This document shows positions 1-5,414 of a stretch of 7,866 nt of DNA, piece by piece (within the stretch, counting starts at the first letter, position 1; every line of letters starts with the position of its first letter). Where the stretch lies: assembly GCA_902772795.1 (NCBI GenBank), contig CACYBZ010000031.1, forward strand, positions 1 through 7,866, read 5' to 3'. The stretch is from an uncultured Ruminococcus sp. (lineage in GTDB: Bacteria > Bacillota > Clostridia > Oscillospirales > Acutalibacteraceae). Both the position numbers and the translations under genes were made by a program. The notes beneath the pieces are model-generated. The model was not told the DNA's origin. It saw only the letters and a list, made by a program, of their open reading frames with translations, and ran no database searches.

Positions 1-224
1 CTTAAATATACATACGTTGTATCACAAACAGCATTGTTCAATCTGCCCTTGATTTCCAGACGGTATTGATAAATCTGTCCGTCACATAGCCAATTACCGT
101 CTGACATTTCGCAGTAAGTTTTCATATTGCCTTCGATAGTATTGCTGACTTCCGCTTTTTTCTGACAAGATGCCATGCAAAAAATACATACTGCACACAA
201 TAAGAGTAAAATAATCTTTTTCAT
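1..224 (-). CDS. Putative lipoprotein, uncharacterised (3' end outside window)
   Basis: The frame starts at ATG 224..222 and stays open to the window edge, giving 74 codons with no stop. The start of the protein is MKKIILLLLCAVCIFCMASC: two lysines, a leucine/isoleucine-rich core and a lipobox-like MASC with Cys20 as the expected lipidation site, so it should be anchored to the outer face of the membrane. The mature part begins QKKAEVSNTIEGNMKTYCEM and is hydrophilic with several aromatic residues and cysteines. I do not recognise the family. Its ATG overlaps the TAA stop of the upstream gene by one base (TAATG), which implies one mRNA and translational coupling. No separate ribosome site is needed or obvious. 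A role linked to the upstream soluble protein is inferred from this coupling only. The sequence shows the lipoprotein call well; the function is unknown. Confidence 0.8.
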   Translation of the reverse strand, partial: MKKIILLLLCAVCIFCMASCQKKAEVSNTIEGNMKTYCEMSDGNWLCDGQIYQYRLEIKGRLNNAVCDTTYVYL

Positions 225-880
225 TATACTTCATCAAATCCAAAGAATTTTTTCAGACCTCGTTTTTCTTTCAGGTCTTGAACGGTGAAACCGTAATGCG
301 ATGCACTTGCCAAAATAATGACATTTTCTAAAAATTCATCATACGGCATAGATAACCATTCTTCAGGGATTTCCACACGGATTGTTCCGCCGTCATTATG
401 ACCGCCTCCCCACCACCAGGCTTCATCAAGTTCCGCTTCATAAGTGCCGTCATCTTTTTTGTTGAAACAATACCACGATGCCCATTCTCTCATACCATCA
501 GGATTTTTTCCGCCCTCATAGTGCGGTGCAGAATAGTCTTTTTCCGAATACCCCTCCTCACCTTTTTCGGCTCTTCGGCGGTAAACATAAAACTGTTCGC
601 CTGTATCCTGCGGAATCCTTTCAATAGTAATAAATCTTTTTTTGTATATCGTCTTTTTCGTGCCTTGCACACGGTTTTCCTCTGTCATAACTTCTTGAAA
701 AAAGGGTATTTTGTCAGCGTCATCTGTTCTTGTTTTCAGTTCGTTCGGAATATCCTCATTTTCAAGCCCTATAAAAGAATATGACGATGTACTGTAACTT
801 ACTGTTCCGTTTTCATAAATATAATAAGTTCCGATACAATGGTTTTTATAGTAAACCCTATATTCATCATCAATCCACAT
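224..880 (-). CDS. Uncharacterised soluble protein with WWWGGGH motif
   Basis: This encodes 218 residues from ATG 880. An in-frame TTG at 889 would add three residues, but the site GGAAGG at 890-895 lies 9 bases before the ATG and directly abuts the TTG, so the ATG is preferred. There is no signal peptide or membrane segment. The first third is rich in tyrosine, and the middle is charged. Around residues 133-165 there is an aromatic block ending in WWWGGGHNDGG. The last 40 residues run from an LSMPYDEFLENV helix through SASHYGFTVQDL to the terminal KKFFGF. That tail looks like a conserved domain end, but I cannot name the family. The gene has its own promoter just downstream of the carboxyltransferase operon terminator and is coupled by TAATG to the lipoprotein gene. 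An immunity-type or accessory protein is possible, with no direct evidence. Confidence 0.8.
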   Translation of the reverse strand: MWIDDEYRVYYKNHCIGTYYIYENGTVSYSTSSYSFIGLENEDIPNELKTRTDDADKIPFFQEVMTEENRVQGTKKTIYKKRFITIERIPQDTGEQFYVYRRRAEKGEEGYSEKDYSAPHYEGGKNPDGMREWASWYCFNKKDDGTYEAELDEAWWWGGGHNDGGTIRVEIPEEWLSMPYDEFLENVIILASASHYGFTVQDLKEKRGLKKFFGFDEV

Positions 881-889
881 AACATTCAA

Positions 890-895
890 CCTTCC
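890..895 (-). promoter_or_regulatory. Ribosome binding site deciding the start at 880
   Basis: The minus strand reads GGAAGG here. It lies 9 bases from ATG 880 and 0 bases from the alternative in-frame TTG at 889. Normal spacing therefore favours the ATG. Confidence 0.65.
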
Positions 896-918
896 AAAAT
901 AAAAATTGTTTTACCTTT

Positions 919-948
919 ATTATAGCGTATTACAATAATTCCCGTCAA
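919..948 (-). promoter_or_regulatory. Sigma-A type promoter for the uncharacterised gene pair
   Basis: On the minus strand there is a -35 box TTGACG (943-948, 5 of 6 to consensus) and a perfect -10 box TATAAT (919-924), separated by 18 bases. Transcription should start near 912, giving a leader of about 30 bases before ATG 880. The -35 box begins immediately after the T-run of the preceding terminator. Confidence 0.8.
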
Positions 949-949
949 G

Positions 950-989
950 AAAAAAAAGATTCTTTCACTTTGTCAGAATGAAAGAATCT
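950..989 (-). terminator. Rho-independent terminator of the carboxyltransferase operon
   Basis: Reading the minus strand, the 11-base arm AGATTCTTTCA (979-989) pairs perfectly with TGAAAGAATCT (957-967) across an 11-base loop. A run of T follows (950-956). It starts 23 bases after the stop of the OadA-like gene and closes that operon. The other strand has only a weak T-rich tail, and no plus-strand gene runs into it. Confidence 0.88.
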
Positions 990-1012
990 TTCTTTATGTT
1001 TACATGGTGATA

Positions 1013-2533
1013 TTATACGGGGTGAACTTTATTTTTCATATCGACAAGTTCGCCGTTGATACCCTGTTGTTTCTGTCGTCTTTTTTCAAAGAATTTTACC
1101 GAAACTTCAGGGAACATCGCATAGGACAATACATCTTCTTCCTGTTCTGTCCACTGCTTGCACTCTTCACGCAGTTTTTCCAGTTCGGGCTGAATCAGGT
1201 CTGCGGGACGGCAGGTAACGGGTTCTTCGTCACCGATGATTTTCTTACGGAATTCAGGGTCGATAGGTACAGGTGTTGTACCGTATTTTCCAGCTACCAT
1301 GTCTTTGAACTGATTGTTGCACATCTTGTATCTTTCGCCCATAATGACATTGAATACTGCCTGTGTACCGACAATCTGCGATGTAGGGGTAACCAACGGC
1401 GGATAACCCGAGTCTTTTCTTACTCTGGGAACTTCCTGTAACACTTCGTCAAGTTTATCCTCTTTGCCTGCCTGTTTGAGCTGGTTAAGCAGGTTGGAAA
1501 GCATACCGCCCGGTACTTCGTAAATCAAGGCTTTTGTATCAGTAGCCAGCATTTTCTGGTCAAGCAAGCCGTTGTCAATGTACTTTTTACGGACACCCAT
1601 GAAATATTCACGGATTTCATTAAGGGCTTTAAGGTCAATACCTGTATCGTACTTCGTACCCTTGAGAGCGGCTACCATAGCTTCGGTAGGAGTATGAGAT
1701 GTACCGTTTGCCAGCGGTGACATTGCCGTATCAATTCTGTCAATACCGTTTTCAATGCCTTTCAGCAGACACATTCCCGACAATCCCGAAGTGGAATGGG
1801 TGTGTAACTGTATGGGCAAATCCGTAGCTTTCTTGAGTGCCTGTGTCAGTGTGATAATTCTGGAGGGAGTCATCAACGCTGCCATGTCTTTGATACAGAT
1901 GGAGTCTGCTCCTGCGTCAGCAATTCTCTTAGCGTATTCTACATAGTATTCATCAGTAAAGACATCGCCTACCGTGTAGGACATAGCAACCTGTGCTTCT
2001 GCCCCCTCTTTTTTAGCGGCTTTGATAGCTGTCTGCAGGTTTTTGATATCGTTGAGTGCGTCAAAAATACGGATAATGTCAATACCGTTCGCTACGGAAC
2101 GCTGTACGAAATATTCCAGAACATCATCTGCATAGTGACGATATCCCAGCATATTCTGTCCTCTGAACAACATCTGCAATTTCGTATTCGGACATTTCTC
2201 TCGGATAGTACGCAGTCTGTCCCAAGGGTCTTCATTGAGGAAACGCAGACAGGAATCAAATGTTGCACCGCCCCAGCATTCCAGAGAGTAAAAACCGATT
2301 TTATCCAGTTTTTCCAGAACAGGCAACATATCTTCGGTAGTCATTCGGGTGGCAAAAAGCGACTGATGAGCGTCACGCAGTACCGTTTCGGTAATAAGGA
2401 TTTTCTTCTTGTCGTCCCTGACTTCCCTGACTTCTTTTTTGACTTCTTTTACTTCTTTGGCAACAGCTTTGGGGGCTTTGGTATCTGTTGCGGGTTTATT
2501 CTTTGATGGATTTTTCTTTCTATTGTCTGCCAT
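1013..2533 (-). CDS. oadA: Oxaloacetate decarboxylase alpha / transcarboxylase 5S-like carboxyltransferase
   Basis: This cytoplasmic biotin-dependent carboxyltransferase moves a carboxyl group between pyruvate/oxaloacetate and carboxybiotin. The 506 residues contain an HMG-CoA-lyase-like TIM barrel from about residue 45: LRDAHQS (metal ligand Asp54), the ECWGGATFD motif, LFRGQN, the CIKDMA motif with Lys215 (the carbamylated metal-bridging lysine of the family) and LHTHS (His244 and His246, metal ligands). The conserved OADA C-terminal domain fills about 300-490. There is no biotinyl domain, so the length fits the propionibacterial 5S subunit (about 505) rather than biotin-fused OadA (about 590). 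Residues 1-44 form a Lys/Glu/Val-rich extension (EVKEVKKEVREVRDD) ahead of the usual family start. ATG 2533 has AAGGA about 11 bases upstream. The gene follows the biotin carrier by 30 bases, is last in the operon and precedes a terminator. Pyruvate carboxylase subunit B is an alternative label, but no biotin carboxylase is nearby. Confidence 0.93.
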   Translation of the reverse strand: MADNRKKNPSKNKPATDTKAPKAVAKEVKEVKKEVREVRDDKKKILITETVLRDAHQSLFATRMTTEDMLPVLEKLDKIGFYSLECWGGATFDSCLRFLNEDPWDRLRTIREKCPNTKLQMLFRGQNMLGYRHYADDVLEYFVQRSVANGIDIIRIFDALNDIKNLQTAIKAAKKEGAEAQVAMSYTVGDVFTDEYYVEYAKRIADAGADSICIKDMAALMTPSRIITLTQALKKATDLPIQLHTHSTSGLSGMCLLKGIENGIDRIDTAMSPLANGTSHTPTEAMVAALKGTKYDTGIDLKALNEIREYFMGVRKKYIDNGLLDQKMLATDTKALIYEVPGGMLSNLLNQLKQAGKEDKLDEVLQEVPRVRKDSGYPPLVTPTSQIVGTQAVFNVIMGERYKMCNNQFKDMVAGKYGTTPVPIDPEFRKKIIGDEEPVTCRPADLIQPELEKLREECKQWTEQEEDVLSYAMFPEVSVKFFEKRRQKQQGINGELVDMKNKVHPV

Positions 2534-2563
2534 GTCAGTATGTTCCTTTCGGGTTGGACTTTA

Positions 2564-2926
2564 TCAGTTAATCGTCATCAGCACTTCGCCCGAGTTGACA
2601 TTCTGACCTTTCGATACGGTTACACTTTCGACTGTACCGTCAATCGGTGCAAAGATTTCATTTTCCATTTTCATTGCCTCAAGAATGAATACACAATTGC
2701 CTTTCTTGACACTCTGGCCTGCCGAAACCTTGATGTCAAGAATGACTCCGGGCATGGGAGCTTTTACGGGTTCGCCCGAACCTGCTTTGGCCGGTGCAGG
2801 TGCAGAAACTTTGGCAGGTGCTTTTTTCGGAGCAGGTGCTGTGGCAACGGGTACTGCTCCCTCGGAAAGTTCTTCTACCTGAACATCATAACTTGTGCCG
2901 TTTACGGTAATTCTTAAATTTTTCAT
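2564..2926 (-). CDS. Biotin carboxyl carrier protein (1.3S-like)
   Basis: This is a free-standing biotin carrier of 120 residues. It should shuttle the carboxyl group between the two carboxyltransferases encoded on either side. Residues 1-20 (MKNLRITVNGTSYDVQVEEL) form the short beta-rich start common to 1.3S, OadG-type and MmdC-type carriers. Residues 24-52 are a flexible Ala/Pro/Lys linker. Residues 53-120 are the biotinyl domain, with APMPG and the EAMKMENEI site; Lys86 is the expected biotinylated lysine. Length and layout closely match the 123-residue 1.3S subunit of propionibacterial transcarboxylase. ATG 2926 is preferred over an in-frame TTG at 2935, because AGAGG (2936-2940) sits 9 bases from the ATG and touches the TTG. 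A 106-base gap holding a repeat element separates it from the 12S-like gene, while the next gene follows after 30 bases. Confidence 0.93.
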   Translation of the reverse strand: MKNLRITVNGTSYDVQVEELSEGAVPVATAPAPKKAPAKVSAPAPAKAGSGEPVKAPMPGVILDIKVSAGQSVKKGNCVFILEAMKMENEIFAPIDGTVESVTVSKGQNVNSGEVLMTIN

Positions 2927-2935
2927 AGCTGTCAA

Positions 2936-2940
2936 CCTCT
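2936..2940 (-). promoter_or_regulatory. Ribosome binding site of the biotin carrier gene
   Basis: AGAGG on the minus strand lies 9 bases before ATG 2926. It directly abuts the in-frame TTG at 2935, which argues against that longer start. Confidence 0.55.
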
Positions 2941-2969
2941 TATGTATTTATTTGTGGTCAGGGACGTTA

Positions 2970-3014
2970 CCCCTTTACCCCACCCGCTTTTGAAAAAGCG
3001 GGACAAAACTTTTC
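2970..3014 (+). repeat. Dispersed palindromic repeat, module A copy in the operon
   Basis: These 45 bases match the repeat at 5330-5374 in inverted orientation, with 44 of 45 identical (38 consecutive, one mismatch, six more). The core is a palindrome, CCCGCTTTT pairing with AAAAGCGGG. It sits between the 12S-like stop (3033) and the biotin carrier start (2926). It lacks the second module (GTTAAGGGC hairpin) found in the other copies. On mRNA it could fold into a hairpin, but no long T-run follows, so strong termination is not expected. Processing, stability or partial attenuation are possible effects. Confidence 0.8.
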
Positions 3015-3032
3015 GGGAAATCGTGTTCTTTA

Positions 3033-4346
3033 TCAATAAATGGTACTGTGTTTCTTCGGCATGGTTGCCACTCTCTTGCCTGAAAGCATTTCCAGAGCGG
3101 TATATACCTTGAATCGGACATCTTCTCTGGCAATGACATCGTTGACATAACCATACTGTGCGGATTTTTCTGCGGTACATTCGGTATTGATGTATTCCTG
3201 AAGAACTTTTTCTCTTTCTTCCTTGGCAACAGCCATTCTGTCTGCCCAGAGAATACCTGCTCCTGTAATCGGCGGTAACGGAGAAATCACGGCATCGTCA
3301 AGGGCAAATGTGACATCGGCACTTGCCGTTGAACCTGCTACTGCGATATAGTAAGCTCCGTAAGCCTTTCCCTTGATGACAGTAATCTTGACGGTGGTTG
3401 CGTCAGCATAAGCCGATGATACTTTTCTGGCTTCGGTGACGTTCGCAAATCCCTCACTGTCGGCAAAAGTAACCACGGGAATCGCAAATGCGTCACAGAA
3501 ACGCACAAACGAAGATATCTTACTGCATGAATCAGCGTCCAGAACACCGCCTTTATTGGCAACGATACCTACAACCGTTCCTGCAATTCTGCCAAGACCT
3601 GTCACTGCCTGTGTACCAAATTCTTTTTTCAGACAGACAAAAGAATTGTCGTCAACTACCTCTCTGACAAGACATCTGGCATTTTCTTCGGGTTCGTCAG
3701 CGTCCATAATCGGCGGAATACTGAGATTGTTGGACGGTAAAAGGGTAACCAGTTCCTTGGCCTTTTCAATGGCACTTTCTGTATTTTCGGCAGTGATATG
3801 GGTAATGCCTGCCTTTGCATTATCTTCGGCGGACGCATTTTCACCCGTCACACTCAAAGAAAGCTTTGCCTTTTCCGACATGATGACGATATCCGCACTG
3901 ACAGCATTCAATGCTCCTGTTCCCAGACAGTTACCGACAATTACCGATATCTGCGGAACAACGCCCGACAGTTTGCTGACACTGTTGAGTACCTTTCCAT
4001 ATGACCCCAGCATATCCATACCTTCTGACAATTTCGCACCGACAGAGTCATAAATGCCGATGACGGGTGCACCTGTCTTTTCGGCAAGTTCATAAAGCTT
4101 CTGCAGTTTCTCGGCATGAGCTTTCGACATTGCTCCGCCACAGATATCGCTGTTCTGGGCAAAGGCATATACAGGACAGGTATTGACTGTTCCGTACCCT
4201 GCAATGACTTCTGTAGGATTGTCCCCTGACATGGTGTAAGCGTCTATCTGTGTAAATGTTCCCTCATCGAAAAGGGCTGAAAGATTCTGGTAAGCAACAG
4301 ATTGTTCAATCTCCGCTTTTATGTTTGACAGATTTTCTGTACGCAC
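3033..4346 (-). CDS. Acyl-CoA carboxyltransferase, divergent transcarboxylase 12S / MmdA-like
   Basis: This is a carboxyl-transferase-domain protein (PF01039 type) of 437 residues, against roughly 500-520 for the 12S/MmdA/PccB family, whose members transfer carboxyl between biotin and an acyl-CoA. The crotonase-fold halves are recognisable. The N-half has FDEGTF (26-31), AGYGTV, PVIGIYDSVGAKLSEG (94-109), SGVVPQIS and LLPSNNLS. The C-half has VVGIVAN, GGVLDADSCSKISSFVRFCDAF, ITVIKGKAYGAYY and the C-terminal YGYVNDVI. Several family glycine motifs have changed: SGGAR is SVGAK (101-105), CAGGA is CLGTG (140-144), KAYGGAY is KAYGAYY (327-333), the EELGG segment is missing, and the Gly-rich loop after GF300 is about nine residues shorter. 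The GTG start is fixed by GGAGGA 7 bases upstream. It is first in the operon with the biotin carrier and 5S-like subunit. Membership is clear; methylmalonyl-CoA as substrate, or any activity, is inference. Confidence 0.85.
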   Translation of the reverse strand: MRTENLSNIKAEIEQSVAYQNLSALFDEGTFTQIDAYTMSGDNPTEVIAGYGTVNTCPVYAFAQNSDICGGAMSKAHAEKLQKLYELAEKTGAPVIGIYDSVGAKLSEGMDMLGSYGKVLNSVSKLSGVVPQISVIVGNCLGTGALNAVSADIVIMSEKAKLSLSVTGENASAEDNAKAGITHITAENTESAIEKAKELVTLLPSNNLSIPPIMDADEPEENARCLVREVVDDNSFVCLKKEFGTQAVTGLGRIAGTVVGIVANKGGVLDADSCSKISSFVRFCDAFAIPVVTFADSEGFANVTEARKVSSAYADATTVKITVIKGKAYGAYYIAVAGSTASADVTFALDDAVISPLPPITGAGILWADRMAVAKEEREKVLQEYINTECTAEKSAQYGYVNDVIAREDVRFKVYTALEMLSGKRVATMPKKHSTIY

Positions 4347-4353
4347 TCTATTT

Positions 4354-4359
4354 TCCTCC
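4354..4359 (-). promoter_or_regulatory. Ribosome binding site supporting the GTG start of the 12S-like gene
   Basis: The minus strand carries GGAGGA here, 7 bases before GTG 4346. This near-ideal site settles a non-ATG start. Confidence 0.85.
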
Positions 4360-4397
4360 GTTCGTACTTAGATAATTTGAATAATTATACAGGTAAT

Positions 4398-4426
4398 ATT
4401 ATAAGATATTTACCAAAAAACTACAA
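4398..4426 (-). promoter_or_regulatory. Promoter of the carboxyltransferase operon
   Basis: The minus strand has a perfect -10 box TATAAT (4398-4403) and a weak -35 box TTGTAG (4421-4426), 17 bases apart. The expected start near 4391 leaves a leader of about 45 bases before GTG 4346. The poor -35 suggests either modest strength or dependence on an activator. A second TATAAT lies a little downstream (near 4384-4389), with no usable -35. Confidence 0.65.
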
Positions 4427-4428
4427 GT

Positions 4429-4459
4429 AAAAAACATAGGCAAAACAATTTTTGCCTAT
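4429..4459 (-). terminator. Rho-independent terminator after the pseudouridine synthase gene
   Basis: On the minus strand, ATAGGCAAAA (4450-4459) pairs perfectly over ten bases with TTTTGCCTAT (4436-4445) around a four-base ATTG loop. A G and six T follow (4429-4434). It lies about 70 bases after the stop at 4529. It ends the sporulation/envelope unit immediately before the next operon's promoter. Confidence 0.85.
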
Positions 4460-4528
4460 TATATCTGTTTTTTCTTTGTCAGAAAAGCAAAATATGGTTA
4501 TTTTGACAATCCATAACGCCCTGACAAC

Positions 4529-5284
4529 TTAATAATAGTCCACTTCGGTGGTATTGGTAGGAGCTTGCAGACGGTGAACTTCTTCACGGGTAAGTTCACG
4601 CCATGCCCCCGGTTTCAGTCCGCCCAGTTTGACCTGTCCGATAGCAATTCTTTTCAGGCGAGGAACTTCCAGATGTAACTGTTCGCACATCTTGCGGATT
4701 TGTCGGTTACGACCTTCACGCAGAATAATTTCCAGTACACATCTTCCCTCTTCACGGCTGACAACGTGAATTTCAGCCGGTGCAGTCTTTCTGCCGTCAA
4801 TGACCATTCCGTTACTCATTTTGAACAACTGTTCTTCATTGACTGACGGTCGCACCGTGACCCTGTACACCTTGTAAACGTGCTTTGACGGGTGAGTGAC
4901 TTTGTTGGCAAAATCACCATCGTTCGTCATGAGCAGTAACCCTTCCGAATCCCTGTCCAGCCGTCCTACGGGATATACCCTTGTCGGAACATCTTTCACC
5001 AGTTCGGCAACACATTTTCTTCCCATTTCGTCACTCATCGTGGTCACATAACCTCTCGGCTTATGTAACATGATATAGTATTTCTTCGCTTTCGCCCCTG
5101 CGGTGATTTTCCGCCCTCTGACTACCACCTTATCTGTTTTCGGGTTGACTTTATCGCCGATAACTGCCACTCTTCCATTGACTTTCACCATGCCTGCCGC
5201 TATCATTTCTTCGGATTTCCGCCTTGATGCGATACCGTTGTCCGCCATGTATTTCTGCAACCTGACTAATTGATTATCTTTCAT
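4529..5284 (-). CDS. rluB: RsuA/RluB-family rRNA pseudouridine synthase
   Basis: This 251-residue cytoplasmic enzyme converts a specific rRNA uridine to pseudouridine. Residues 6-60 are an S4 RNA-binding domain (VRLQKYMADNGIASRRKSEE and VKVNGRVA). From about 68 comes the catalytic domain: YIMLHKPRGYVTT, then YPVGRLDRDSEGLLLMTNDG with Asp110 in GRLD as the catalytic aspartate. The family motif GRNRQIRKM follows, with LKRIAIGQVKLGGLKPGAWREL near the end. The size and S4 start fit the RluB/YpuL enzyme, which modifies 23S rRNA in the Bacillus and Clostridia lineage; RsuA (16S) and RluF specificities are not excluded. ATG 5284 has only a weak GAGAG 7 bases upstream. The gene follows the carboxypeptidase gene across a repeat-filled gap of 125 bases and is the last gene before a terminator. 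In Firmicutes, rluB commonly sits beside scpB and dac/spm genes, which fits this context. Confidence 0.92.
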   Translation of the reverse strand: MKDNQLVRLQKYMADNGIASRRKSEEMIAAGMVKVNGRVAVIGDKVNPKTDKVVVRGRKITAGAKAKKYYIMLHKPRGYVTTMSDEMGRKCVAELVKDVPTRVYPVGRLDRDSEGLLLMTNDGDFANKVTHPSKHVYKVYRVTVRPSVNEEQLFKMSNGMVIDGRKTAPAEIHVVSREEGRCVLEIILREGRNRQIRKMCEQLHLEVPRLKRIAIGQVKLGGLKPGAWRELTREEVHRLQAPTNTTEVDYY

Positions 5285-5329
5285 TATAACACTCTCTTTC
5301 CCTGAAAACTTCCGAACGAAGTGAGCCTT

Positions 5330-5414
5330 GAAAAGTTTTGTCCCGCTTTTTCAAAAGCGGGTGGGGTCAAGGGGCAAAGCCCCTTGTGGGATTGTTAAGG
5401 GCAACGCCCTTAAC
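5330..5414 (-). repeat. Dispersed palindromic repeat, full two-module copy
   Basis: Three hairpins lie in a row. Module A (5330-5374) contains the CCCGCTTTT/AAAAGCGGG palindrome at 5342-5361 and matches 2970-3014 inverted. A middle hairpin at 5368-5386 is CAAGGGGC, loop AAA, GCCCCTTG. Module B is a nine-base perfect stem GTTAAGGGC/GCCCTTAAC at 5394-5414 with a three-base loop, followed on the minus strand by AATCCCAC as in the right-edge copies. The element fills most of the gap between the carboxypeptidase and pseudouridine synthase genes, and its outer end carries the carboxypeptidase stop codon. Neither stem is followed by a clear T-run, so it is better read as a dispersed repeat than as a terminator. 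Confidence 0.85.

Noticed and set aside
968..978. CTTTGTCAGAA shared between the terminator loop at 968-978 and the region near 4486-4496
   Set aside because: An 11-base match in AT-rich non-coding DNA, without shared context or structure, is not enough to call a repeat.
1004..1441. Plus-strand open frame of 145 codons opposite the OadA-like gene
   Set aside because: It mirrors the conserved coding sequence of oadA and has no independent promoter or ribosome site.
3436..4053. Plus-strand open frame of 205 codons opposite the 12S-like gene
   Set aside because: It lies fully inside a conserved minus-strand coding region, its composition is typical of a shadow frame, and it has no convincing translation start.
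4457..4462. TATAAT on the minus strand inside the terminator after rluB
   Set aside because: No -35 box lies at 16-18 bases, and the bases are explained by the terminator stem; the promoter at 4398-4426 is better placed.
5330..5414. Strong bidirectional terminator between the carboxypeptidase and rluB genes
   Set aside because: The stems are strong, but none is followed by a proper T-run, and the same modules recur in other contexts and orientations, so a dispersed repeat explains them better.
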